A stretch of DNA of 64,000 nucleotides from Nematostella vectensis (GCF_932526225.1 NC_064045.1:5345498-5409497), one strand, 5' to 3'; shown: positions 1-9,043, counted from the first letter of the stretch. Translations and numbers: made by a program. Notes: generated by a model not told the origin, from the letters alone.

Positions 1-64
1 GCTCAGATGGTAGAGCATCAGACTTTTAATCTGAGGGTCATGGGTTCGAGCCACATATCGGGCG
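1..64 (+). tRNA. tRNA-Lys-TTT: tRNA-Lys(TTT) copy 0, cut by window edge
   Basis: Residues 10-73 only; the 5' part lies outside the window. C62A (G52-A62 mismatch in the T stem). Long spacer follows. Confidence 0.85.
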
Positions 65-433
65 ACTTATTTTTATCTTTTTAACAGAAACGTTTGCCCA
101 TCTCTCGACCTCGCTAACACATTAGCATCAATTATTCTCGCTCTGTATTGAAAATGCTCGCCTTTTAGAGCACGCAAAGCTTGGTATAGCATTATTTAAA
201 TATAAATCAGAACATTTAAGCAGGAAAAGTCTAGGAATGATATATGAAATGAAATTTAAATTAATCGCTAAGGGGAATTGTCCTGACATGTTGACGCATT
301 GACGACTGATTGATAACTGATTGTTCGTGAGCCCGTGGGTGGGAGGAGCTTTCCCTTTTATAGCGGAACCTCGTGTTCAACAGAAAACAGTTTGCTCATC
401 TCTCGACCTTATTTGTAAGATATTACAACAAGC

Positions 434-506
434 GCCCGGTTAGCTCAGATGGTAGAGCATCAGACTTTTAATCTGAGGGTCATGGGTTCAAGCCCAATAT
501 CGGGCG
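434..506 (+). tRNA. tRNA-Lys-TTT: tRNA-Lys(TTT) copy 1
   Basis: G57A in the T loop and C63A (G51-A63 mismatch). This pair of changes marks a subfamily that always precedes an A9G copy. 147-bp step. Confidence 0.85.
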
Positions 507-580
507 ACTTACTTTGCTCTTTTTAACAGAAAATAGTTTGCACATTTCTCGACCTTTTTTAGTAAGACATGTCTACGAGC
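507..580. repeat. short spacer (representative of 71)
   Basis: This 74-bp spacer, between copies 1 and 2, stands for the short spacers. It begins ACTTACTTTG, has a single T run (TTTTT), the motif ACAGAAAATAGTTTGCACATTTCTCGACC and then TAAGACATGTCTACGAGC before the next gene. It aligns end to end with the two outer parts of the long spacer, so the two spacers are related by gain or loss of about 295 bp. Sub-types: TTTGATC with AACGTTTG and ending CTACTAAC, TTTGCAC with TTTGGACA, and the form ending CTACTAGC that always precedes a C4T gene. Confidence 0.9.
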
Positions 581-653
581 GCCCGGTTGGCTCAGATGGT
601 AGAGCATCAGACTTTTAATCTGAGGGTCATGGGTTCGAGCCCCATATCGGGCG
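581..653 (+). tRNA. tRNA-Lys-TTT: tRNA-Lys(TTT) copy 2
   Basis: A9G only; still a purine in the A box TRGC core and no stem is affected. 441-bp step. Confidence 0.92.
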
Positions 654-658
654 ACTTA

Positions 659-671
659 TTTTTCTCTTTTT
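659..671 (+). terminator. Pol III terminator, double T run (representative)
   Basis: Two runs of five T (659-663 and 667-671) follow copy 2, starting 6 nt after the discriminator base. Runs of four or more T on the coding strand are the RNA polymerase III stop. The same pair follows nearly every gene that precedes a long spacer. Genes that precede a short spacer mostly have ACTTACTTTGC instead and only the second run, so their primary transcripts should carry longer 3' trailers. A few long spacers read ACATATTTTT or ACTTTTTTTT here. Confidence 0.85.
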
Positions 672-1021
672 AACAGAAAAGTTTGCCCATCTCTCGACCT
701 CTCTAACACATTAGCATCAATTATTCTCGCGCCGTATTGAAAATGCTCGTCTTTTAGAGCACGCACAGCTGGGTATAGCATTATTTAAATATAAATCAGA
801 ACATTTTAGCTGGAAAAGTCTAGAAAGATATATGAAATGAAATTTGAATTAAGCCCTTAAGGGAATTGTCCTGACATGTTGACGCATTGACGACTGATTG
901 ATAACTGATTGTTCGTGAGCCCGTGGGTGGGAGGAGCTTTCGCTTTTCTAGCGGAACCTCGTGTTCAACAGAAAAAAGTTTGCTAATCTTTTGACCTTAT
1001 ATGTAAGATATTACAAGAAGC

Positions 1022-1094
1022 GCCCGGTTACCTCAGATGGTAGAGCATCAGACTTTTAATCTTAGGGTCATGGGTTCGAGCCCCATATCGGGCG
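1022..1094 (+). tRNA. tRNA-Lys-TTT: tRNA-Lys(TTT) copy 3, degenerate
   Basis: G10C opens the 10-25 D-stem pair and turns the A box TAGC into TACC; G42T gives C28-T42 in the anticodon stem. Probably weak or inactive. 442-bp step. Confidence 0.75.
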
Positions 1095-1463
1095 ACATAT
1101 TTTTCTCTTTTTAACAGAAAAGTTTGCCCATCTCTCGACCTCTCTAACACATTATCATCAATTATTCTCGCGCTGTATTGAAAATGCTTGTCTTTTAGAG
1201 CACGCAAAGCTTGGTATAGCATTATTTAAATATAAATCAGAACATTTTAGCTGGAAAAGTCTAGGAATGATATATGAAATGAAATTTGAATTAATCGCTA
1301 AGGGGAATTGTCCTTACATGTTTATGCATTGACGACTGATTGATAACTGATTGTTCGTGAGCCCGTGGGTGGGAGGAGCTTTCGCTTTTATAGCGGAACC
1401 TCGTGTTCAACAGAAAACAGTTTGCTGATCTCTCGACCTTATTTGTAAGATATTACAACAAGC

Positions 1464-1536
1464 GCCCGGTTAGCTCAGATGGTAGAGCATCAGACTTTTA
1501 ATCTGAGGGTCATGAGTTCGAGCCCCATATCGGGCG
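1464..1536 (+). tRNA. tRNA-Lys-TTT: tRNA-Lys(TTT) copy 4
   Basis: G52A makes an A52-C62 mismatch in the T stem and alters the B box. 441-bp step. Confidence 0.85.
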
Positions 1537-1904
1537 ACTTATTTTTCTCTTTTTAACAGAAACGTTTGCCCATCTCTCGACCTCTCTAACACATTAGCAT
1601 CAATTATTCTCGCGCTGTATTGAAAATGCTCGTATTTTAGAGCACGCAAAGCTTGGTATAGCATTATTTAAATATAAATCAGAACATTTTAGCAGGAAAA
1701 GTCTAGGAATGATATATGAAATGAATTTGAATTAATCGCTAAGGGGAATTGTCCTGACATGTTGACGCATTGACGACTGATTGATAACTGATTGTTCGTG
1801 AGCCCGTTGGTGGAAGGAGCTTTCGCTTTTATAGCTGAACCTCGTGTTCAACAGAAAAAAGTTTGCTCATCTTTTGACCTTATTTGTAAGATATTACAAC
1901 AAGC

Positions 1905-1977
1905 GCCCGGTTAGCTCAGATGGTAGAGCATCAGACGTTTAATCTGAGGGTCATGGGTTCGAGCCCCATATCGGGCG
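1905..1977 (+). tRNA. tRNA-Lys-TTT: tRNA-Lys(TTT) copy 5, U33 lost
   Basis: T33G: the nearly invariant U before the anticodon is G, so decoding should be impaired although the anticodon is still TTT. The only copy with this change. 147-bp step. Confidence 0.8.
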
Positions 1978-2051
1978 ACTTACTTTGCACTTTTTAACAG
2001 AAAATAGTTTGGACATTTCTCGACCTTTTTTGGTAAGACATGTCTACGAGC

Positions 2052-2124
2052 GCCCGGTTAGCTCAGATGGTAGAGCATCAGACTTTTAATCTGAGGGTCA
2101 TGGGTTCGAGCCCCATATCGGGCG
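2052..2124 (+). tRNA. tRNA-Lys-TTT: tRNA-Lys(TTT) copy 6, array consensus
   Basis: First full copy identical to the consensus, so described for all. It is 73 nt without intron or encoded CCA. Acceptor stem GCCCGGT pairs with ATCGGGC (one G-T wobble), discriminator G73. D arm GCTC/GAGC with loop AGATGGTA (A14, G18 and G19 present). Anticodon stem TCAGA/TCTGA with loop CTTTTAA, so U33 and anticodon TTT (lysine AAA/AAG). Variable loop GGGTC, T stem ATGGG/CCCAT, loop TTCGAGC. The internal Pol III promoter is intact: A box TAGCTCAGATGG, B box GGTTCGAGCCC. The body closely matches animal cytosolic tRNA-Lys-UUU. 442-bp step. Confidence 0.97.
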
Positions 2125-2142
2125 ACTTATTTTTCTCTTTTT

Positions 2143-2169
2143 AACAGAAAAGTTTGCCCATCTCTCGAA
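2143..2169. repeat. left direct repeat bounding the 295-bp insert
   Basis: The motif AACAGAAAAGTTTGCCCATC plus TCTCGA occurs just after the terminator and again, as AACAGAAAACAGTTTGCTCATC plus TCTCGACC, at about 2439-2467. The short spacer has this motif only once. The pair therefore marks the edges of the segment that separates long from short spacers. Confidence 0.8.
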
Positions 2170-2402
2170 CTCTCCAACAAATGAGCATCAATTATTTTCG
2201 CGTCGTATTGAAAATGCTCGTCTTTTAGAGCACGCACAGCTGGGTATAGCATTATTTAAATATAAATCAGAACATTTTAGCTGAAAAAGTCTAGGAATGA
2301 TATATGAAATGAAATTTGAATTAATCGCTAAGGGGAATTGTCCTGACATGTTGACGCATTGACGACTGATTGATAACTGATTATTCTTGAGCCCGTGGGT
2401 GG

Positions 2403-2432
2403 GAGGAGCTTTCGCTTTTATAGCGGAACCTC
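2403..2432. other. conserved spacer hairpin (representative)
   Basis: GAGG / AGC / TTTCGC / TTTTATA / GCGGAA / CCTC folds as an outer 4-bp stem, a 3-nt bulge, an inner 6-bp stem (one G-T wobble) and a 7-nt loop. It is present in all long spacers I looked at. Most variation falls in the loop (TTTTATA, TTCTA, TTTCTA), but one sub-type (TTTCCC, e.g. near 35,820 and 43,330) breaks the inner stem. A role is not known. Confidence 0.6.
2416..2422 (-). promoter_or_regulatory. candidate minus-strand TATA box (representative)
   Basis: Read on the minus strand the hairpin loop is TATAAAA flanked by GC-rich sequence (CCGCTATAAAAGCG). About 30 bp downstream comes GGGCTCACGAACAATC, where a pyrimidine-purine start would be expected. 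This layout resembles a Pol II core promoter pointing away from the next tRNA and across the spacer toward the 3' side of the previous one. The sub-type with CTTTCTAGCGG lacks the TATA, so it is not kept in every unit. Chance cannot be excluded. Confidence 0.3.
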
Positions 2433-2438
2433 GTGTTC

Positions 2439-2467
2439 AACAGAAAACAGTTTGCTCATCTCTCGAC
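2439..2467. repeat. right direct repeat bounding the 295-bp insert
   Basis: Partner of the repeat at 2143-2169. Recombination between the two within one long unit would delete about 295 bp and leave a single motif, which is the layout of a short spacer. Confidence 0.8.
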
Positions 2468-2493
2468 CTTATTTGTAAGATATTACAACAAGC

Positions 2494-2566
2494 GCCCGGT
2501 TAGCTCAGATGGTAGAGCATCAGACTTTTAATCTGAGGGTCATGGGTTCGAGCCACATATCGGGCG
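2494..2566 (+). tRNA. tRNA-Lys-TTT: tRNA-Lys(TTT) copy 7
   Basis: C62A (G52-A62 mismatch). 442-bp step. Confidence 0.87.
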
Positions 2567-2935
2567 ACTTATTTTTATCTTTTTAACAGAAACGTTTGCC
2601 CATCTCTCGACATCGCTAACACATTAGCATCAATTATTCTCGCTCTGTATTGAAAATGCTTGTCTTTTAGAGCACGCAAAGCTTGGTATAGCATTATTTA
2701 AATATAAATCAGAACATTTTAGCAGGAAAAGTCTAGGAATGATATATGAAATGAAATTTGAATTAATCGCTAAGGGGAATTGTCCTGACATGTTGACGCA
2801 TTGACGACTGATTGATAACTGATTGTTCGTGAGCCCGTGGGTGGGAGGAGCTTTCGCTTTTATAGCGGAACCTCGTGTTCAACAGAAAACAGTTTGCTCA
2901 TCTCTCGACCTTATTTGTAAGATATTACAACAAGC

Positions 2936-3008
2936 GCCCGGTTAGCTCAGATGGTAGAGCATCAGACTTTTAATCTGAGGGTCATGGGTTCGAGCCCCAT
3001 ATCGGGCG
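2936..3008 (+). tRNA. tRNA-Lys-TTT: tRNA-Lys(TTT) copy 8
   Basis: Consensus; 147-bp step. Confidence 0.95.
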
Positions 3009-3082
3009 ACTTACTTTGCTCTTTTTAACAAAAAATAGTTTGCACATTTCTCGACCTTTTTTGGTAAGACATGTCTACGAGC

Positions 3083-3155
3083 GCCCGGTTAGCTCAGATG
3101 GTAGAGCATCAGACTTTTAATCTGAGGGTCATGGGTTCGAGCCCCATACCGGGCG
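3083..3155 (+). tRNA. tRNA-Lys-TTT: tRNA-Lys(TTT) copy 9
   Basis: T67C turns the G6-T67 wobble into a G-C pair. 443-bp step (one extra T in the terminator region). Confidence 0.94.
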
Positions 3156-3525
3156 ACTTATTTTTCTCTTTTTTAACAGAAAAGTTTGCCCATCCCTCGA
3201 CCTCTCTAACACATTAGCATCAATTATTCTCGCGCCGTATTGAAAATGCTCGTCATTAAGAGCACGCACAGCTGGGTATAGCATTATTTAAATATAAATC
3301 AGAACATTTTAGCTGGAAAAGTTTAGGAATGATATATGAAATGAAATTTGAATTAATCGCTAAGGGGAATTGTCCTGACATGTTAACGCATTGACTACTG
3401 ATTGATAACTGATTGTTCGTGAGCCCGTGGGTGGGAGGAGCTTTCGCTTTTATAGCGGAACCTCGTGTTCAACAGAAAACAGTTTCTTTATCTTTCGACC
3501 TTATATGTAAGATATTACAAGAAGC

Positions 3526-3598
3526 GCCCGGTTACCTCAGATGGTAGAGCATCAGACTTTTAATCTGAGGGTTATGGGTTCAAACCCCATATCGGGCG
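3526..3598 (+). tRNA. tRNA-Lys-TTT: tRNA-Lys(TTT) copy 10, weak A box
   Basis: G10C (A box and 10-25 pair lost), C48T, T-loop G57A and G59A. Followed by a short spacer that starts ACATATTTTT. 147-bp step. Confidence 0.78.
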
Positions 3599-3672
3599 AC
3601 ATATTTTTCTCTTTTTAACAGAAAATAGTTTGCACATTTCTCGACCTTTTTTGGTAAAACATGTCTACGAGC

Positions 3673-3745
3673 GCCCGGTTAGCTCAGATGGTAGAGCATC
3701 AGACTTTTAATCTGAGGGTCATGGGTTCGAGCCCCATATCGGGCG
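3673..3745 (+). tRNA. tRNA-Lys-TTT: tRNA-Lys(TTT) copy 11
   Basis: Consensus; 147-bp step. Confidence 0.95.
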
Positions 3746-3819
3746 ACTTACTTTGATCTTTTTAACAGAAAAACGTTTGCACATTTCTCAACCTTTTTTG
3801 GTAAGACATGTCTACTAAC

Positions 3820-3892
3820 GCCCGGTTAGCTCAGATGGTAGAGCATCAGACTTTTAATCTGAGGGTCATGGGTTCGAGCCCCATATCGGGCG
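3820..3892 (+). tRNA. tRNA-Lys-TTT: tRNA-Lys(TTT) copy 12
   Basis: Consensus; third of three copies joined by short spacers. 442-bp step. Confidence 0.95.
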
Positions 3893-4261
3893 ACTTATTT
3901 TTCTCTTTTTAACAAAAAAGTTTGCCCATCTCTCGACCTCTCTAACACATTAGCATCAATTATTCTCGCGCTGTATTGAAAATGCTCGTCTTTTAGAGCA
4001 CGCACAGCTGGGTATAGCATTATTTAAATATAAATCAGAACATTTTAGCTGAAAAAGTCTAGGAATGATATATGAAATGAAATTTGAATTAATCGCTAAG
4101 GGTAATTGTCCTGACATGTTGACGCATTGACGACTGATTGATAACTGATTATTCTTGAGCCCGTGGGTGGGAGGAGCTTTCGCTTTTATAGCGGAACCTC
4201 GTGTTCAACAGAAAACAGTTTGCTCATCTCTCGACCTTATTTGTAAGATATTACAACAAGC

Positions 4262-4334
4262 GCCCGGTTAGCTCAGATGGTAGAGCATCAGTCTTTTAAT
4301 CTGAAGGTCATGGGTTCGAGCCCCATATCGGGCG
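4262..4334 (+). tRNA. tRNA-Lys-TTT: tRNA-Lys(TTT) copy 13
   Basis: A31T opens the pair closing the anticodon loop (T31-T39); G44A. 147-bp step. Confidence 0.82.
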
Positions 4335-4408
4335 ACTTACTTTGCTCTTTTTAACAGAAAATAGTTTGCACATTTCTCGACCTTTTTTGGTAAGACATGT
4401 CTATTAAC

Positions 4409-4481
4409 GCCCGGTTAGCTCAGATGGTAGAGCATCAGACTTTTAATCTGAGGGTCATGGGTTCGAGCCCCATATCGGGCG
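4409..4481 (+). tRNA. tRNA-Lys-TTT: tRNA-Lys(TTT) copy 14
   Basis: Consensus; 442-bp step. Confidence 0.95.
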
Positions 4482-4850
4482 ACTTATTTTTCTCTTTTTA
4501 ACAGAAAAGTTTACCCATCTCTCGACCTCTCTAACATATTAGCATCAATTATTCTCGCGCCGTATTGAAAATGCTCGTCTTTTAGAGCACGCACAGCTGG
4601 GTATAGCATTATTTAAATATAAATCATAACATTTTAGCATGAAAAGTATAGGAATGATATATGAAATGAAATTTGAATTAATAGCTAAGGGGAATTGTCC
4701 TGAAATGTTAACGCATTGACGACTGATTGATAACTGATTGTTCGTGAGCCCGTGGGTGGGAGGAGCTTTCGCTTTTATAGCGGAACCTCGTGTTCAACAG
4801 AAAACAGTTTGCTCATCTTTCGACCTTATATGTAAGATATTACAAGAAGC

Positions 4851-4923
4851 GCACGGTTACCTCAGACGGTAGAGCATCAGACTTTTAATCTGAGGGTCAT
4901 GGGTTCGAGCCCCATATCGGGCG
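4851..4923 (+). tRNA. tRNA-Lys-TTT: tRNA-Lys(TTT) copy 15, weak A box
   Basis: C3A (A3-G70 mismatch), G10C, T17C. 441-bp step. Confidence 0.75.
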
Positions 4924-5291
4924 ACTTTTTTTTCTCTTTTTAACAGAAAAGTTTGCCCATCTCTCGACATCTCTAACACATTAGCATCAATTATTCTCGC
5001 GCTGTATTGAAAATGCTCGTCTTTTAGAGCACGCAAAGCTTGGTATAGCATTATTTAACTATAAATCAGAACATTTTAGCTTGAAATGTCTAGGAATGAT
5101 ATATGAAATGAAATTTGAATTAATCGCTAAGGGGAATTGTCCTGACATGTTGACGCATTGACGACTGATTGATAACTGAATGTTCGTGAGCCCGTGGGTG
5201 GGAGGAGCTTTCACTTTCTAGCGGAACCTCGTGTTCAACAGAAAACAGTTTGCTGATCTCTCGATCTTATTTGTAAGATATTACAACAAGC

Positions 5292-5364
5292 GCCCGGTTA
5301 GCTCAGATGGTAGAGCATCAGACTTTTAATCTGAGGGTCATGGGTTCGAGCCCCATATCGGGCG
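5292..5364 (+). tRNA. tRNA-Lys-TTT: tRNA-Lys(TTT) copy 16
   Basis: Consensus; 147-bp step. Confidence 0.95.
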
Positions 5365-5438
5365 ACTTACTTTGCTCTTTTTAACAGAAAATAGTTTGCA
5401 CATTTCTCAACCGTTTTTGGTAAGACATGTCTACTAGC

Positions 5439-5511
5439 GCCTGGTTAGCTCAGATGGTAGAGCATCAGACTTTTAATCTGAGGGTCATGGGTTCGAGCCC
5501 CATATCGGGCG
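5439..5511 (+). tRNA. tRNA-Lys-TTT: tRNA-Lys(TTT) copy 17
   Basis: C4T (T4-G69 wobble). 442-bp step. Confidence 0.92.
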
Positions 5512-5880
5512 ACTTATTTTTCTCTTTTTAAGAGAAACGTTTGCCCATCTCTCGACCTCTCTAACACATTAGCATCAATTATTCTCGCGCTGTATTGAAA
5601 CTGCTCGTCTTTTAGAGCACGCAAAGCTTGGTATAGCATTATTTAACTATAAATCAGAACATTTCAGCTGGAAAAGTCTAGGAATGATATATGAAATGAA
5701 ATTTGAATTAATCGCTAAGGGGAATTGTCCTGACATGTTGACGCATTGACGACTGATTGATAACTGATTGTTCGTGAGCCCGTGGGTGGGAGGAGCTTTC
5801 GCTTTTATAGCGGAACCTCGTGTTCAACAGAAAACAGTTTGCTGATCTCTCGACCTTATTTGTAAGATATTACAACAAGC

Positions 5881-5953
5881 GCCCGGTTAGCTCAGATGGT
5901 AGAGCATCAGACTTTTAATCTGAGGGTCATGGGTTCGAGCCCCATATCGGGCG
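5881..5953 (+). tRNA. tRNA-Lys-TTT: tRNA-Lys(TTT) copy 18
   Basis: Consensus; 441-bp step. Confidence 0.95.
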
Positions 5954-6321
5954 ACTTATTTTTCTCTTTTAAACAGAAACGTTTGCCCATCTCTCGACCT
6001 CTCTAACACATTAGCATCAATTATTCTCGCGCTGTATTGAAAATGCTCGTATTTTAGAGCACGCAAAGCTTGGTATAGCATTATTTAAATATAAATCAGA
6101 ACATTTTAGCAGGAAAAGTCTAGGAATGATATATGAAATGAATTTGAATTAATCGCTAAGGGGAATTGTCCTGACATGTTGACGCATTGACGACTGATTG
6201 ATAACTGATTGTTCGTGAGCCCGTTGGTGGGAGGAGCTTTCGCTTTTATAGCGGAACCTCGTGTTCAACAGAAAACAGTTTGCTCATCTCTCGACCTTAT
6301 TTGTAAGATATTACAACAAGC

Positions 6322-6394
6322 GCCCGGTTAGCTCAGATGGTAGAGCATCAGACTTTTAATCTGAGGGTCATGGGTTCGAGCCCCATATCGGGCG
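6322..6394 (+). tRNA. tRNA-Lys-TTT: tRNA-Lys(TTT) copy 19
   Basis: Consensus; 147-bp step. Confidence 0.95.
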
Positions 6395-6468
6395 ACTTAC
6401 TTTGCACTTTTTAACAGAAAATAGTTTGGACATTTCTCGACCTTTTTTGGTAAGACATGTCTACGAGC

Positions 6469-6541
6469 GCCCGGTTAGCTCAGATGGTAGAGCATCAGAC
6501 TTTTAATCTGAGGGTCATGGGTTCGAGCCCCATATCGGGCG
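6469..6541 (+). tRNA. tRNA-Lys-TTT: tRNA-Lys(TTT) copy 20
   Basis: Consensus; 442-bp step. Confidence 0.95.
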
Positions 6542-6910
6542 ACTTATTTTTCTCTTTTTAACAGAAAAGTTTGCCCATCTCTCGAACTCTCCAACAAATT
6601 AGCATCAATTATTTTCGCGTCGTATTGAAAATGCTCGTCTTTTAGAGCACGCACAGCTGGGTATAGCATTATTTAAATAAAAATCAGAACATTTTAGCTG
6701 AAAAAGTCTAGGAATGATATATGAAATGAAATTTGAATTAATCGCTAAGGGGAATTGTCCTGACATGTTGACGCATTGACGAATGATTGATAACTGATTA
6801 TTCTTGAGCCCGTGGGTGGGAGGAGCTTTCGCTTTTATAGCGGAACCTCGTGTTCAACAGAAAACAGTTTGCTCATCTTTCGACCTTATTTGTAAGATAT
6901 TACAACAAGC

Positions 6911-6983
6911 GCCCGGTTAGCTCAGATGGTAGAGCATCAGACTTTTAATCTGAGGGTCATAGGTTCGAGCACCATATCGGGCG
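6911..6983 (+). tRNA. tRNA-Lys-TTT: tRNA-Lys(TTT) copy 21, T arm damaged
   Basis: G51A and C61A open two T-stem pairs (51-63, 53-61). 147-bp step. Confidence 0.78.
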
Positions 6984-7057
6984 ACTTACTTTGCTCTTTT
7001 TAACAGAAAATAGTTTGCACATTTCTCGACCTTTTTTGGTAAGACATGTCTACTAAC

Positions 7058-7130
7058 GCCCGGTTAGCTCAGATGGTAGAGCATCAGACTTTTAATCTGA
7101 GGGTCATGGGTTCGAGCCCCATATCGGGCG
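7058..7130 (+). tRNA. tRNA-Lys-TTT: tRNA-Lys(TTT) copy 22
   Basis: Consensus; 442-bp step. Confidence 0.95.
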
Positions 7131-7499
7131 ACTTATTTTTCTCTTTTTAACAGAAAAGTTTACCCATCTCTCGACCTCTCTAACATATTAGCATCAATTA
7201 TTCTCGCGCCGTATTGAAAATGCTCGTCTTTTAGAGCACGCACAGCTGGGTATAGCATTATTTAAATATAAATCATAACATTTTAGCATGAAAAGTATAG
7301 GAATGATATATGAAATGAAATTTGAATTAATAGCTAAGGGGAATTGTCCTGACATGTTAACGCATTGACGACTGATTGATAACTGATTGTTCGTGAGCCC
7401 GTGGGTGGGAGGAGCTTTCGCTTTTATAGCGGAACCTCGTGTTCAACAGAAAACAGTTTGCTCATCTTTCGACCTTATATGTAAGATATTACAAGAAGC

Positions 7500-7572
7500 G
7501 CCCGGTTACCTCAGACGGTAGAGCATCAGACTTTTAATCTGAGGGTCATGGGTTCGAGCCCCATATCGGGCG
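7500..7572 (+). tRNA. tRNA-Lys-TTT: tRNA-Lys(TTT) copy 23, weak A box
   Basis: G10C and T17C. 441-bp step. Confidence 0.8.
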
Positions 7573-7940
7573 ACTTATTTTTCTCTTTTTAACAGAAAAG
7601 TTTGCCCATCTCTCGACCTCTCTAACACATTAGCATCAATTATTCTCGCGCTGTATTGAAAATGCTCGTCTTTTAGAGCACGCAAAGCTTGGTATAGCAT
7701 TATTTAACTATAAATCAGAACATTTTAGCTTGAAATGTCTAGGAATGATATATGAAATGAAATTTGAATTAATCGCTAAGGGGAATTGTCCTGACATGTT
7801 GACGCATTGACGACTGATTGATAACTGAATGTTCGTGAGCCCGTGGGTGGGAGGAGCTTTCGCTTTCTAGCGGAACCTCGTGTTCAACAGAAAACAGTTT
7901 GCTGATCTCTCGACCTTATTTGTAAGATATTACAACAAGC

Positions 7941-8013
7941 GCCCGGTTAGCTCAGATGGTAGAGCATCAGACTTTTAATCTGAGGGTCATGGGTTCGAGC
8001 CCCATATCGGGCG
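7941..8013 (+). tRNA. tRNA-Lys-TTT: tRNA-Lys(TTT) copy 24
   Basis: Consensus; 147-bp step. Confidence 0.95.
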
Positions 8014-8087
8014 ACTTACTTTGCTCTTTTTAACAGAAAATAGTTTGCACATTTCTCAACCGTTTTTGGTAAGACATGTCTACTAGC

Positions 8088-8160
8088 GCCTGGTTAGCTC
8101 AGATGGTAGAGCATCAGACTTTTAATCTGAGGGTCATGGGTTCGAGCCCCATATCGGGCG
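8088..8160 (+). tRNA. tRNA-Lys-TTT: tRNA-Lys(TTT) copy 25
   Basis: C4T wobble. 442-bp step. Confidence 0.92.
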
Positions 8161-8529
8161 ACTTATTTTTCTCTTTTTAAGAGAAACGTTTGCCCATCTC
8201 TCGACCTCTCTAACACATTAGCATCAATTATTCTCGCGCTGTATTGAAACTGCTCGTCTTTTAGAGCACGCAAAGCTTGGTATAGCATTATTTAAATATA
8301 AATCAGAACATTTTAGCTGGAAAAGTCTAGGAATGATATATGAAATGAAATTTGAATTAATAGCTTAGGGGAATTGTCCTGACATGTTAACGCATTGACG
8401 ACTGATTGATAACTGATTGTTCGTGAGCCCGTGGGTGGGAGGAGCTTTCGCTTTTATAGCGGAACCTCGTGTTCAACAGAAAACAGTTTGCTGATCTCTC
8501 GACCTTATTTGTAAGATATTACAACAAGC

Positions 8530-8602
8530 GCCCGGTTAGCTCAGATGGTAGAGCATCAGACTTTTAATCTGAGGGTCATGGGTTCGAGCCCCATATCGGG
8601 CG
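8530..8602 (+). tRNA. tRNA-Lys-TTT: tRNA-Lys(TTT) copy 26
   Basis: Consensus; 441-bp step. Confidence 0.95.
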
Positions 8603-8970
8603 ACTTATTTTTCTCTTTTTAAGAGAAACGTTTGCCCATCTCTCGACCTCTCTAACACATTAGCATCAATTATTCTCGCGCTGTATTGAAAATGCTCGTA
8701 TTTTAGAGCACGCAAAGCTTGGTATAGCATTATTTAAATATAAATCAGAACATTTTAGCAGGAAAAGTCTAGGAATGATATATGAAATGAATTTGAATTA
8801 ATCGCTAAGGGGAATTGTCCTGACATGTTGACGCATTGACGACTGATTGATAACTGATTGTTCGTGAGCCCGTTGGTGGAAGGAGCTTTCGCTTTTATAG
8901 CGGAACCTCGTGTTCAACAGAAAACAGTTTGCTCATCTCTCGACCTTATTTGTAAGATATTACAACAAGC

Positions 8971-9043
8971 GCCCGGTTAGCTCAGATGGTAGAGCATCAG
9001 ACTTTTAATCTGAGGGTCATGGGTTCGAGCCCCATATCGGGCG
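8971..9043 (+). tRNA. tRNA-Lys-TTT: tRNA-Lys(TTT) copy 27
   Basis: Consensus. The spacer after it begins like a short one (ACTTACTTTGCTC) but continues as a long one, a recombinant. 441-bp step. Confidence 0.95.

Larger units (their letters stand above)
2125..2493. repeat. long spacer (representative of 114)
   Basis: This spacer, between copies 6 and 7, stands for all long spacers (about 368-370 bp each). Reading rightward it holds the Pol III terminator T runs, a left direct repeat (about 2143-2169), an AT-rich middle, a block near 2350-2385 with several ACTGAT/GATAACTGA motifs, a conserved hairpin at 2403-2432, a right direct repeat (about 2438-2467) and an AT-rich lead-in to the next gene. 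Two main sub-types differ around the middle (GCACAGCTGGGT against GCAAAGCTTGGT). No tRNA, snRNA or 5S motif is visible. Minus-strand reading frames of 41 and 53 codons exist but vary at non-synonymous positions or are shifted in some copies, so I do not call them genes. Confidence 0.9.
4262..6910. repeat. higher-order block, shift 2649 bp
   Basis: Copies 13-19 here recur as copies 21-27 (6911 to about 9050) with identical steps 147, 442, 441, 147, 442, 441. Shared private marks include the T17C/G10C gene (4851, 7500) and the C4T gene (5439, 8088). Boundaries are given to the nearest gene. Confidence 0.8.

Noticed and set aside
1028-1222. 64-codon minus-strand frames with the motif GARTHDP, at 1028, 4857, 30166, 31050 and 38559
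   Set aside because: They run antisense through the spacer into a tRNA gene; the GARTHDP part is the reverse of the tRNA T arm. They exist only where the trailer lacks TTATTT. In most units the same frame stops at 41 codons, and unit differences change amino acids freely (Q/P, L/V, S/G/C), so no coding selection is visible.
2188-2349. 53-codon minus-strand frame beginning MSGQFPLA downstream of the candidate TATA box
   Set aside because: A 1-base length variant (GAAATGAATTTG) shifts it in many units, and an upstream ATG in another frame precedes it. Treated as chance.
2262-2385. C/D-box snoRNA in the long spacer (ATGATATATGA ... ACTGA)
   Set aside because: The C-like box is imperfect, no terminal stem brings it to one of the CTGA motifs, and several CTGA repeats occur by local duplication.
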